DNA of 64,000 nucleotides from the NCBI GenBank assembly GCA_030673845.1, contig JAUTCQ010000017.1, positions 458,652 through 522,651 on the forward strand, given 5' to 3'. Under the pieces are notes generated by a model. The model was not told the origin of the DNA. It searched no databases and saw only the letters and a list, made by a program, of their open reading frames with translations. Source of the DNA: Verrucomicrobiota bacterium JB022 (GTDB lineage Bacteria; Verrucomicrobiota; Verrucomicrobiia; Opitutales; Oceanipulchritudinaceae). The translations under genes and the position numbers were made by a program. Shown in pieces: positions 47,701 to 55,923 of this stretch. Position 1 is the stretch's first letter. Each line of letters opens with the position of its first letter.

Positions 47701-48717
47701 ATGCCCCAACTTCGCCTCTTCGTTTCCCTGCTTGTACTGGCCGTCTGTGGCTGCCTGTCGAGCCTTCGGGCCGAAAAGCCCCGCAACTACCGCCTGGACG
47801 AGCTGCATATGCGCGACGCCAGCGTGTTGGCCGACCCCGAGAGCCAGACGTATTACCTAGTGTCGTCGATGTTCCACAATGCGGGGCACCGGCGGGGCGT
47901 GGTGATGGCCTATACGAGCAAAGACCTCGTGGAGTGGGAGGGGCCGCACAAGCTTTTCGACACGCCGGAGGAATTCTGGCCTGGCGCGACGATGCGCGGG
48001 ATCTGGGCGCCGGAGATGCACGCCTACAAGGGCAAATACTACCTCTTCATCACCTTCAACACCTCCACGGAGCTGTGCGAACAGTGGCGCGAGTGGCTGC
48101 CGCGAGTCCGGCGCGGCTCGCAAGTGCTGGTCGGCGATTCGCCGCTGGGGCCGTTCGAGCCTTTTTCGCGCGAGCCGACGCCGCCCGCCGACATGATGAC
48201 GCTCGACGGCACGCTCTTCGTCGAAGACGGCGTGCCCTATATGGTCTACTGCCACGAATGGGTGCAGATCGTGAACGGCACGGTGGAGATGATCCGTCTC
48301 AAGGACGACCTTTCGGGCACCGTGGGGGAGCCGCAACGCCTGTTCTTCGGCAACGACGGGCCGTGGGCCAAGCGGATCGACCCCTACGGCGCGTGGGTCA
48401 CGGACGGCCCGACGTTTCACCATTCCAAGTCGGGCAAGCTGTTCATGCTCTGGTCGGGCGTGGGGGAGGGCGGCTACACCGTCGGCCTGGCGATCTCCGA
48501 TAGCGGCAAGCTTGCGGGCCCGTGGCGTCAACAGGCCGAGCCCGTCTTTGCCGAAGACGGCGGCCACGCGTTTCTGTTTCACCGCTTCGACGGCCAACTG
48601 ATGATGGCCCTGCACCAGCCCAACAGCCAGACCGAGCGCATCCGCCTTTTTGAAATGGAAGACACCGGCGAGAGCTTGCGGATTGTCCGACCGTTCGAGG
48701 GGAAAACCGCGAAATAG
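47701..48717 (+). CDS. Exported GH43-like glycosidase
   Basis: A 338-aa protein with a signal peptide, possibly a lipoprotein signal (VCGC). The five-bladed propeller pattern of GH43/GH117-like enzymes is visible: MRDASVLADPESQTYYLVSS (catalytic-base region), IWAPEMHAYKGKYYLFITF, DGTLFVEDGVPYMVYCHEW, TDGPTFHHSKSGKLFMLWSG and GHAFLFHRFDGQLMMALHQPN. Probably acts on plant or algal polysaccharide side chains. It starts 134 nt from the tRNA gene and is followed by ppa at 30 nt. Confidence 0.85.
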   Translation: MPQLRLFVSLLVLAVCGCLSSLRAEKPRNYRLDELHMRDASVLADPESQTYYLVSSMFHNAGHRRGVVMAYTSKDLVEWEGPHKLFDTPEEFWPGATMRGIWAPEMHAYKGKYYLFITFNTSTELCEQWREWLPRVRRGSQVLVGDSPLGPFEPFSREPTPPADMMTLDGTLFVEDGVPYMVYCHEWVQIVNGTVEMIRLKDDLSGTVGEPQRLFFGNDGPWAKRIDPYGAWVTDGPTFHHSKSGKLFMLWSGVGEGGYTVGLAISDSGKLAGPWRQQAEPVFAEDGGHAFLFHRFDGQLMMALHQPNSQTERIRLFEMEDTGESLRIVRPFEGKTAK

Positions 48718-48747
48718 GTGGCGGTATCGTAACTGCTGCACCCAGGC

Positions 48748-49389
48748 ATGGCCGACCTGCACGACTACAAATTTACGCCCTACCGCCCGCACCCCTGGCA
48801 CGGCATCTCCCGAGGGCCGCAGCCGCCCGCCACGGTGCACGCGTATATCGAGATCACTCCCTTCGATGTGATCAAATACGAGATCGACCGTCGAACGGGT
48901 TACATCCGGGTCGATCGCCCGCAGGCGAGTTCCTCCCTGCCGCCCGCGCTCTACGGGATCGTGCCGCAGACGCTGGCGGGTCGGCGCGTGGCCGCCATGT
49001 GCCCTGAGACGGATGAGGCCGACGGCGACCCGATCGACATTTGCGTGGTCAGCGAACCCCGGATCAACCGTTCCGAGGTGCTCCTGACGGCGCGTATCAT
49101 CGGCGGGCTTAGCACGTTGGACTCGGGCCGCGCCGACGACAAGCTGGTCGCGGTGCTGGAAAAGGACCCCGTGTGGGGCGACGTCAACGAGTTGGAAGAC
49201 CTGCCGGAGCGCCTGGTCGACCGCCTGCACCACTACTTCAGCACCTACAAGCTCGACCCGACGACCGACGAAAACCCCGTGCGCATCCTCGGCCGCTACG
49301 ACCGCAAGCGTGCCCTCGAAATCGTGCAGGCCTCCATGGCCGACTACGACGAGCGCTTCGCCGAAGGGCGGGACGCAGAGGGGGTGTAG
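48748..49389 (+). CDS. ppa: Inorganic pyrophosphatase, family I
   Basis: A 213-aa soluble enzyme that hydrolyses PPi to phosphate. The family I signature is intact: DEADGDPIDICV with its metal-binding Asp residues, preceded by YGIVPQTL and IKYEIDRRTGYIRVDRP. At the C-terminus it has an unusual extension (ENPVRILGRYDRKRALEIVQ). It lies close behind the GH43-like gene. Confidence 0.92.
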   Translation: MADLHDYKFTPYRPHPWHGISRGPQPPATVHAYIEITPFDVIKYEIDRRTGYIRVDRPQASSSLPPALYGIVPQTLAGRRVAAMCPETDEADGDPIDICVVSEPRINRSEVLLTARIIGGLSTLDSGRADDKLVAVLEKDPVWGDVNELEDLPERLVDRLHHYFSTYKLDPTTDENPVRILGRYDRKRALEIVQASMADYDERFAEGRDAEGV

Positions 49390-49447
49390 GCGGGCGATTG
49401 AGCTGCGAATCGTCCAAACGAGTGTTGCAGCACTTGGAGCAGGTCGC

Positions 49448-50257
49448 ATGATGAGCAACGAAGTTTCGGTTCACATGAAATTCCGTCTGCTTTTATTCGC
49501 GACTGCTTTGGCAGGGCTTCAACTCTCTTGCGCCGGCCCTTCCAGTGCATTGGCCGCATTGCAAGGCATGAGGGCCAGCAGGTACTTTGATCAGCAAGTC
49601 CAGATCGACTTTGCCCGTGCCGTAGAGCGAGGGGACGAAGCGCGGATGCAGGATCTGCTTGAACAGGGTGCTGATGTGAATGCAGTAGGGCGCGCGGGTA
49701 TGAGCCCGCTCTTTTGGGCCTTGGCCAAAAGAAACAAGGTGGGCTTCCAATTTCTGCTCGAACATGGCGCGGACCCCAACACGGTTGCGCGCGATGAGAA
49801 CGGAAGTCTTATTCTGACCGAGGTGGCGGCGATTGCAGAGGACAGCGACTACTTGCGCCTGCTTCTGGAGCATGGAGCCAATCCTGACCAGAAAACGGGG
49901 TCTATTGGCAGGACTCTGATTTACGACGCTATCATGCACGGGAGGCGCGAGAATGTGCGCTTGCTCGCCGAAGCTGGTGCGAATTTGAACAATCAGGACG
50001 GGAATGGGCAGACCCCCATGATGACGGCGGCTGCGGTGGATAAGTTTTGGATCGTCCGCTTGCTGCTCGATGCGGGAGCAGATCCAGAGATTGAAGACAA
50101 ATGGGGATATCGGCTTGATTGGAACATCCGTGAATACGGAGACCGGACCATCCCGAAGCAAAGCGACGATTACGAAGCGTATATAGATGTCGTTGAGGAA
50201 CTGACTATGCGTGGACTCTTGGATGAAGGCACTCCCGCTGCTGCCGTTAAAAACTAG
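49448..50257 (+). CDS. Exported ankyrin-repeat protein
   Basis: A 269-aa protein with an N-terminal signal sequence (KFRLLLFATALAGLQLSCAGPS, perhaps a weak lipobox). Five ankyrin repeats follow (FARAVERGDEARMQDLLEQGADVNA; MSPLFWALAKRNKVGFQFLLEHGADPN; LRLLLEHGANPDQ; NVRLLAEAGANLNNQDGNGQTPMMTAA; IVRLLLDAGADPE). It is a protein-binding scaffold of unknown partner. The ATG at 49448 is preferred for its GGAG upstream; ATG 49475 is an alternative. Confidence 0.85.
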   Translation: MMSNEVSVHMKFRLLLFATALAGLQLSCAGPSSALAALQGMRASRYFDQQVQIDFARAVERGDEARMQDLLEQGADVNAVGRAGMSPLFWALAKRNKVGFQFLLEHGADPNTVARDENGSLILTEVAAIAEDSDYLRLLLEHGANPDQKTGSIGRTLIYDAIMHGRRENVRLLAEAGANLNNQDGNGQTPMMTAAAVDKFWIVRLLLDAGADPEIEDKWGYRLDWNIREYGDRTIPKQSDDYEAYIDVVEELTMRGLLDEGTPAAAVKN

Positions 50258-50280
50258 ACATCCGCCACCCGCGCGGTGCT

Positions 50281-51270
50281 ATGCTCATCGGCATGAAATA
50301 CCGCGCGTTTGGCAAACTCGGCTGGGAGGTTTCGGAGATCGGTTTTGGCGGTTGGGCGTTGGGCGGTGACGCCTGGGGCTCGCAGGACGACCGCGAATCG
50401 GTGGCGGCGCTGCAATGCGCGCTGGAGGCGGGCGTTAACCTGATCGACACCGCCGCGCGCTATGGCAATGGCCGGAGCGAGCGCGTGATTGCCGAGGCGC
50501 TGCAGGGGCGGCGCGAGAAGGCTTACCTGGTCACGAAGACGCCGCCCGTGCCCGGCAACTGGCCGCCGCACCCCTATGAGAGCGTCGACGACCGCTACCC
50601 GGCAGCCTACCTGCGCGAAAATGTGGAAGAGCGGCTGCGCAACCTGCAAACGGACTGCCTCGACGTGCTGCTGCTGCATGTGTGGTCGCGTAGCTGGAAT
50701 GCCGACCCGCGCCCGCTGGAGGTGCTCGCGCAACTGAAGCAGGAGGGCAAGATCCGGGCCTTCGGCATCTCTACGCCCGACAACGATCAGGACCAGCTCA
50801 ACACCCTGATGTTGCGCGGCCAGATCGACGTGATTCAGATCGTCTACAACATCTTTGAGCAGCTGCCGGCGGCCGAGGCGCTGCCGCTGGCGCAGGAGAA
50901 CGGCGTCGCGGTGATGGGCCGGGTGGCCTTCGACGAAGGCAGCCTCACGGGCAAGTTCACCAGCCGCACGCGCTTTGGCGAAGGCGAGTTTCGTAACCGC
51001 TACTTTGCGGGCGATCGCCTCGTGCGGACCGTCGAGCGGGTAGAGCGCGTGCGCGAAGACCTGCGCGATACCGGCTACACGATGGCGCAGGCCGCCCTCA
51101 AGTTTGCCCTCGCGCACCCCGCCATCAGCACGGTCATCCCGGGGATGCGCAACGTGGCGCAGGCAGAGGCCAACGTGAGCGTGAGTGACTTGCCCGATCT
51201 GCCGGAGCCCGTGTTGGAAAAGCTGCGTCGCCATATTTGGCTGAAGGGCAATTGGTACGCGGGTAAGTAA
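50281..51270 (+). CDS. Aldo/keto reductase
   Basis: A 329-aa NADPH-dependent oxidoreductase of the AKR fold. The catalytic tetrad is visible as Asp and Tyr in NLIDTAARYGNGRSE, Lys in YLVTKTPP and His in VLLLHVWSRS. The phosphate-binding end is STVIPGMRNVAQAEANV. It may begin at the ATG 50293 (MKYRAFGKLGWEVSEIGFGGW), four codons in. Substrate unknown. Confidence 0.93.
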   Translation: MLIGMKYRAFGKLGWEVSEIGFGGWALGGDAWGSQDDRESVAALQCALEAGVNLIDTAARYGNGRSERVIAEALQGRREKAYLVTKTPPVPGNWPPHPYESVDDRYPAAYLRENVEERLRNLQTDCLDVLLLHVWSRSWNADPRPLEVLAQLKQEGKIRAFGISTPDNDQDQLNTLMLRGQIDVIQIVYNIFEQLPAAEALPLAQENGVAVMGRVAFDEGSLTGKFTSRTRFGEGEFRNRYFAGDRLVRTVERVERVREDLRDTGYTMAQAALKFALAHPAISTVIPGMRNVAQAEANVSVSDLPDLPEPVLEKLRRHIWLKGNWYAGK

Positions 51271-51326
51271 CGGTCACGCGTTCCATTCCCATTGACTGGA
51301 GCAGCAGCTTCTGCAGCATATAAGGC

Positions 51327-51683
51327 ATAAAGCACCTGCTGCTATTTTTCCTGGTTTTCTGCGGCGCCTTTACCTTGTTGGCACAGGCTGAAAGACCGCA
51401 TGTGCAGTGGGCTGGCGATGCAAGCGCGCAATTCAGCGCCTTCTCGACCTCCTCCGGCTTGGAGGCATTGCTGCCTGCGGCGGCGATGGACCGCCTGCCG
51501 CCGACCACTTGGCGCCTGCTGGAAGAGCTGGATCTTTCGACGGCGCTCGATGATACGGCAAAGTTGCCTCCGCGCGTGGTTTCCTTTTGGGCTCGGGCAC
51601 CTGATCTAGCGCCCGCCCAAGTTCGTACGAGCTGGATTCAGGCCGGGAGCCATCCGCCCACCGCGCCCCCCTGCGTTGCGTAA
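51327..51683 (+). pseudogene. Small secreted-protein gene without a standard start codon
   Basis: The frame reads ATA-AAG-CAC-CTG... and encodes a convincing signal peptide (KHLLLFFLVFCGAFTLLAQA) followed by about 100 residues (ERPHVQWAGDASAQF...). The position where ATG is expected is ATA, preceded directly by GGC and an in-frame TAA. The next usable starts (TTG 51375) would delete the signal peptide. Either the gene is inactive through a start-codon change or it uses a rare start. Confidence 0.4.
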
Positions 51684-51892
51684 AACGTCCCTGAAGCATT
51701 TCCGCCTGTAGACGGAACTGCTCTAAAAACGGCTGGGCTTGAGGCCATGTGCCTCTGTGGCCAACGCTTCATGGCGTTGGTTGTCCCTGGCCCATTTTAT
51801 TCGCGCCCTGCGGGGCCGAACGTCATGGCCGGTGCCTTCGTTGCGTCCGCTCAACGAACCGTTGCGCCTGCCAAGTGTGTGTAACCGAAAAG

Positions 51893-51940
51893 GGGCACGC
51901 GAATCCTGCATCTATGGCAAAACGAGGGGTTCGCGTGCCC
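51893..51940 (+). other. Strong RNA hairpin in a gene-free leader
   Basis: Fourteen-bp arms (51893-51906 and 51927-51940; core GGGCACGCGAA / TTCGCGTGCCC) with one wobble pair and a 20-nt loop. There is no T-run, so it is not a classical terminator. It ends 35 nt upstream of a small conserved-looking gene and could be a leader structure. Confidence 0.5.
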
Positions 51941-51975
51941 TCAGCGGATGGACGAATTCGAACGCATTTCTTACC

Positions 51976-52176
51976 ATGTTGAATCAGCTCAAGGCCTTTT
52001 GTGCGGCCTTTAAAGTTTCGACCCGGGACACGAGCCCGACCGCGCTCGCGACCCTCTACCGCTCAATGAGCGACCAAACGCTGCTTGAGATCAATCCCGC
52101 TCACCTCACCGCCGAGGCTCTGCCCGTCTGGCAGGCCGAGATGCGCGCGCGCAATCTTGCCCGCAAGGCGGTGTAA
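51976..52176 (+). CDS. Small conserved-type protein of unknown function
   Basis: A 66-aa protein (MLNQLKAFCAAFKVSTRD...). The segment MSDQTLLEINPAHLTAEALPVWQAEMRARNL resembles a motif common in small bacterial proteins (LSDEELL-I-P--LTEEAL-VLEAEL--R-L). Longer in-frame extensions upstream run through the hairpin and are not credible. Probably monocistronic. Confidence 0.6.
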   Translation: MLNQLKAFCAAFKVSTRDTSPTALATLYRSMSDQTLLEINPAHLTAEALPVWQAEMRARNLARKAV

Positions 52177-52271
52177 GCCACGGCCCGCTCTTTTCGGCGG
52201 AGGGCAGCTGCAGCCTGTCCTCCGCCCGTTTTAGCTGATTGACACGACTTCGACTACTTACCGCTTAACCC

Positions 52272-53243
52272 ATGGATACGCTACTGGTTCCGATTTTGAT
52301 TCTCATCGCCTCCCTGGCCCTCCTGTGGTTTGGGGCCGAAGGTCTTGTGCGCGGCGGCGCTGCCCTGGTCGTGCGTCTGGGGCTGACGCCGCTGGTGGTG
52401 GGCCTGACCGTCGTCGCCTACGGCACGAGCATGCCCGAGCTCCTGGTCAGCACGCGGGCCTCGTTGGCAGGGCAGGGCGATATCGCCCTCGGCAACGTCG
52501 TGGGCTCCAATATCTTCAACATCTGCATCATCCTGGGCCTTGCTGCCGTGATCCAGCCGCTGAAGGTACAACGCCAGCTGATGAAGCTCGACGTGCCGGT
52601 GATGCTCGCCGCCTCGTTCCTCTTCATCCCACTGTTCTGGGATGGCGTGATCACCCGCTTCGAGGCGGGGGTCTTCCTCGTGGGCCTGGTCGCCTATACC
52701 GGCATCAACATTTACCTCGCACGCAAGGAGTCTGCCACCGTGCAGACCGAAGCGATGGAGGTGCCGCTGAAAAAAGGCTCCGTGCCGCTCGAAATCGCCT
52801 ACCTGATCGGCGGTCTGCTCGTGCTGGTGGTGGGCTCGCATCTGCTGGTCGACTCATCCGTTACCATTGCGCGCCACCTTGGCCTGAGTGAAGCCGTGAT
52901 CGGCCTGACGATTGTGGCCGCCGGCACCAGTATGCCTGAGCTGGCGACCTCCGTCGTGGCGGCCTTGCGGCGGCAGGCCGACATCGCGATCGGCAATGTC
53001 GTCGGCTCCAACATCTACAACCTGCTCGGCATCGTCGGCGTCTCGGGCGCGATCATCCCTTTGCGCGGGCCCGGTCTGCAGCCGGTCGACCTCGCGGTGA
53101 TGGCGGGCAGTACGCTCCTCCTGCTGCCGCTGATGCGGACGGGTTTCCTCATCCGCCGCTGGGAAGGTGCGCTGCTGCTGGCGGTCTACGCGGGCTACCT
53201 GTGGTGGCTCTGGCCCGATCCCGCCGCCGTTCCGGCCGCGTAA
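52272..53243 (+). CDS. Ca2+/Na+ antiporter, CaCA family (YrbG-like)
   Basis: A 323-aa inner-membrane exchanger with about ten TM segments in two homologous halves. Each carries an alpha-repeat: VVAYGTSMPELLVS with GNVVGSNIFNICIILG in the first half, VAAGTSMPELATS with GNVVGSNIYNLLG in the second; the acidic and Asn/Ser residues lining the ion path are intact. A hydrophilic loop lies between (residues about 155-178). Confidence 0.93.
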   Translation: MDTLLVPILILIASLALLWFGAEGLVRGGAALVVRLGLTPLVVGLTVVAYGTSMPELLVSTRASLAGQGDIALGNVVGSNIFNICIILGLAAVIQPLKVQRQLMKLDVPVMLAASFLFIPLFWDGVITRFEAGVFLVGLVAYTGINIYLARKESATVQTEAMEVPLKKGSVPLEIAYLIGGLLVLVVGSHLLVDSSVTIARHLGLSEAVIGLTIVAAGTSMPELATSVVAALRRQADIAIGNVVGSNIYNLLGIVGVSGAIIPLRGPGLQPVDLAVMAGSTLLLLPLMRTGFLIRRWEGALLLAVYAGYLWWLWPDPAAVPAA

Positions 53244-53280
53244 GGCGAGAGACTTTCTCTGTACGACCCATACCCTCAGC

Positions 53281-53313
53281 AAACAGCCGGGCTCCTCGCG
53301 GGGCTCGGCTGTT
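53281..53313. terminator. Bidirectional terminator
   Basis: Stem AAACAGCCG / CGGCTGTTT with a GC-rich inner stem, between the convergent exchanger and PepSY genes. Confidence 0.8.
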
Positions 53314-53338
53314 TCATTTGGAAAAGCGATAGGTCTGG

Positions 53339-54499
53339 TTACACTTCCGTCGTCACCGGTTCGGTGGCCTGCTGGGAAGCGGCCTTGGGCTCGGCGAGGA
53401 TTTGGGTGCGCTGCGGGCGCTTCTTCTGCATGCGGCGGCGGTGCCACCAGATCCACGTGCCGGAGCCGGCGAGCACGGCCGGGGAAAGGCCCGCCAGGCA
53501 CCAGATCACCTTGCTGAAGAGGCCGCCAAAGTCGCCGAAATGCAGGGGCTCGAAGGCGTTTTCGATCCGCTGCCACGCACTCGCCTTGCTCAGATCGAGG
53601 TGGTAAGTGACCTCGCCGGTATCGTTGTTCATCCACAGGTGGCTGCCGTAGGCATTGCGGAAGGGGTGGCGCTCGGGCACCGTGCCGAAGAAATAGATTT
53701 GGGGGTCTTCGCTGTCCGGGAAGTTGATGAAGTTGACGACATAGCCCGGCATCAGCTCCTGCGCCTTCGCGTTCATCTCGTCGAGGCGCGCGGTCATGTC
53801 GCCCTCGTAAGGATTTACAAGATGCTCCTCTTCGTGGTGGTGGTGCTCAAGCTCATGGCTGAGGTGGCCCCAGTTGAGCCACACGCCGGTGAGGCCCAGG
53901 ATCAGGTTGAGCGGCACCGTGCTGATGCCCACCATCTTGTGCACATCCGAGAAAAAGATACGGGCACTTTTGCGCCAGCGCAGGCGAAAGAAGGCCTTCC
54001 AGAAGCCCCGGTAGATATAGACCCCCGTGACGCCTAGCCCGATGAAGCCCAGCGCCAGCAGAGCCGTTGCGATCATGCCCCACTGGTGCGCGAAAAACTC
54101 GTAGTGCAGCTTCACCAGCCAGCCCTGGAGCGTTTGGTCGCTGAGGACCGGCGCGGGGGCGGTCTCACCCGTGTAAGGGTCGAGGTAGAGGATATACCAG
54201 TCGTCGGTGCCCCGTCGGGTCAGGTAGACGTCGTCGCGGGTGGCCGAATCGTAGCGTGGTCGCCAGCCTTGGATGAAAAAGTCGGGGAAGGCCGCCTCCA
54301 CCTGGGGGACCAGTTGCTGCAGCGGGATGCGCTCCTCCGCTGGCTTCACTTCGGCCACCAGACGCTTTTCCGGCCACAGCAGGTTGGCGATCTCCTGGTG
54401 GAACACGAGCACGCTTCCCGTCAGGCCGATCACGAGCAGGCCGAGGCCGCAGAACAGGCCCAGGAGGGAGTGGATCTTCCAGATGGTCTTGAGTTTCAC
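53339..54499 (-). CDS. PepSY-domain membrane protein
   Basis: A 386-aa protein of the PepSY-associated TM family, often iron-regulated and implicated in reduction of ferric siderophores. It has an N-terminal TM with IHSLLGLFCGLGLLVIGLTGSVLVFH, a first periplasmic part, a TM pair near 140-170 and at about 190 (KMVGISTVPLNLILGLTGVWLNW), a His-rich stretch (LEHHHHEEEH) and a final TM (IWCLAGLSPAVLAGSGTWIWW). The His cluster may bind metal. A Fur-like site lies 177 nt upstream. Confidence 0.85.
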   Translation of the reverse strand: MKLKTIWKIHSLLGLFCGLGLLVIGLTGSVLVFHQEIANLLWPEKRLVAEVKPAEERIPLQQLVPQVEAAFPDFFIQGWRPRYDSATRDDVYLTRRGTDDWYILYLDPYTGETAPAPVLSDQTLQGWLVKLHYEFFAHQWGMIATALLALGFIGLGVTGVYIYRGFWKAFFRLRWRKSARIFFSDVHKMVGISTVPLNLILGLTGVWLNWGHLSHELEHHHHEEEHLVNPYEGDMTARLDEMNAKAQELMPGYVVNFINFPDSEDPQIYFFGTVPERHPFRNAYGSHLWMNNDTGEVTYHLDLSKASAWQRIENAFEPLHFGDFGGLFSKVIWCLAGLSPAVLAGSGTWIWWHRRRMQKKRPQRTQILAEPKAASQQATEPVTTEV

Positions 54500-54675
54500 G
54501 AAGCGGTGCAGTCAAAAAGTGGCTAACACGAAGGCCCCGGAGCGGTTCAGGCTTTCCCTAGAGCTCCGGGGCAACGTATGCGGACGATTTCAGGCAAAAG
54601 TAAGTTGGTCCGCGCAGGATGCTATCAATGCGATTCGGTCTCATATAGAGTGGCTTCGGCTCAGGTTGGCAAGGC

Positions 54676-54694
54676 GAAAATGAGACTGATTCTC
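54676..54694. promoter_or_regulatory. Possible Fur box
   Basis: The 19-mer GAAAATGAGACTGATTCTC matches 14 of 19 positions of the canonical Fur box GATAATGATAATCATTATC. It lies in the divergent region between the PepSY gene and a small secreted-protein gene. Confidence 0.35.
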
Positions 54695-54752
54695 TCGAAG
54701 CTGCAGTGCTTTTTCGGTTGTGGCGGGTGGTGGCGTCGGGTAGGTTGACCGC

Positions 54753-55211
54753 ATGAAGCGTCGTGGATGGTGGCGTATGTGGATGATGCTGAGCCTGCTG
54801 GGTGCCGCCGCGCCCCTGTGCGCGCAAACGCTAGGCGAGCCCTTGCAGGCCGACCCGGCGGAGGCGCGCATGCCCCTGCAATCGCAGGTGCTCAAGCCCG
54901 GCCAGCAAATGCTGCTCGCGCTCAAGGACAACACCTTCAGCCTCTACTTCCTCGACGACGAGGGTAACCTGATGCAGCCGCCGGTCGACTCCGTGACGGT
55001 GCGCGGCTTTTATCTCAATCAGCGCGACCGCGAGATCTTTCTCGCCATGTCGCCCTCGCAAAGCCGGGCCTACCTGCACAGCCCGCGTGTGGTCGTGCCG
55101 CCGCACGATCTGCGCCTGCAGGTGGTCATCCCGCGCCCCGGCCAGACGGGCGACAATGCCTACGAAGTGATCGGGGAATTTGGCTTCAACGCCGATGCGG
55201 TTAAACATTAG
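54753..55211 (+). CDS. Exported hypothetical protein
   Basis: A 152-aa protein with a signal peptide (RMWMMLSLLGAAAPLCAQ). The mature part is beta-rich (KPGQQMLLALKDNTFSLYFLDDEGNLMQPPVDSVTVRG; VVIPRPGQTGDNAYEVIGEF). No family recognised. It is 3 nt upstream of the 4-TM gene, so they form an operon. It is divergent from the PepSY gene and could share its possible Fur control. Confidence 0.7.
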   Translation: MKRRGWWRMWMMLSLLGAAAPLCAQTLGEPLQADPAEARMPLQSQVLKPGQQMLLALKDNTFSLYFLDDEGNLMQPPVDSVTVRGFYLNQRDREIFLAMSPSQSRAYLHSPRVVVPPHDLRLQVVIPRPGQTGDNAYEVIGEFGFNADAVKH

Positions 55212-55214
55212 GGG

Positions 55215-55691
55215 ATGGCAGAGCAAAAAGAATCCCAGGGCCTCTTCCTACGCCTCATCGTGCTGTTTCTCGGCACGTGGCTGGCAGATCAACTCGTCGA
55301 TGGCATCCACGCCGACGGTCTCGGCTCCCTCGCGCTTGTTGCCGTCGTGCTGGCCGTGCTCAACGCCTTCGTGCGTCCGTTGCTGATCTTTTTCACCCTG
55401 CCGCTGGTCATCTTCACCCTCGGCCTTGCCGTGTGGCTGATCAATGCCGTGATGCTGCTCTTCGCCGGCGGCATTGTGCCGGGCTTTCACGTCGACAGCT
55501 TCTGGTCGGCCCTCTGGGGAGCCATCATCATCGGCATCGTTTCGATGGTCGTGAACCTTTTTACGGCGCGTAAGCACATCCAGGTGCACGTGCAGCGCGG
55601 CCCCGGACACGCCCCCGACGGCACCCGGGGCGTCAAGCGCCTCCGCCACAACCGCCGTCGCGGCGAATCCGAAGACGTCATCGACGTATAG
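55215..55691 (+). CDS. Phage-holin-4-family / YvlD-like membrane protein
   Basis: A 158-aa protein with four TM segments (LIVLFLGTWLADQLV, GSLALVAVVLAVLNAF, FTLPLVIFTLGLAVWLINAVMLLFAG read in pieces, SALWGAIIIGIVSMVVNLF). It has the motif VRPLL-x-x-FTLPL-x-x-x-TLG typical of the 4-TM family (PF04020), plus a basic tail. Function unclear; not evidence of a prophage. Confidence 0.85.
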   Translation: MAEQKESQGLFLRLIVLFLGTWLADQLVDGIHADGLGSLALVAVVLAVLNAFVRPLLIFFTLPLVIFTLGLAVWLINAVMLLFAGGIVPGFHVDSFWSALWGAIIIGIVSMVVNLFTARKHIQVHVQRGPGHAPDGTRGVKRLRHNRRRGESEDVIDV

Positions 55692-55759
55692 GGAAAGATT
55701 ATTTAGCTGCAGATTCTCACGGGTAAAGAAGGAGTGATTCTTAAACGGGCGAGGATTTT

Positions 55760-55855
55760 GCCTCACGCTAAGCCGCGAAGGCGCAAAGAAATACCTGTAT
55801 ATCTCGTTTCTGCTCTTCTTTAAACTCTTGGTGGCTCTGCGTCTTTGCGTGAGGC
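55760..55855. repeat. Dispersed inverted repeat (GCCTCACGC / GCGTGAGGC ends)
   Basis: Perfect 9-bp ends 55760-55768 and 55847-55855, continuing as degenerate AAGG-CGCAAAG / CTTTGCG words. It is a REP-like intergenic element placed after the holin-like gene. Confidence 0.6.
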
Positions 55856-55871
55856 CAATCTTTCTGCCTTT

Positions 55872-55901
55872 ATCCGCGTAAATCTACGTTCATCTGCGGC
55901 T
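55872..55901. repeat. Second copy of the ATCCGCGTAAATC...ATCTGCGGCT repeat
   Basis: About 30 bp matching 24210-24239 with few changes, in the same orientation, next to the inverted repeat at 55760. Confidence 0.6.
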
Positions 55902-55923
55902 AAAAACAAATCGCCCTCCGTAT

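Noticed and set aside
55215..55691. Holin-like protein as a sign of a prophage
   Set aside because: The 4-TM family is common in bacterial chromosomes, and no phage structural, lysis or integrase gene is nearby.
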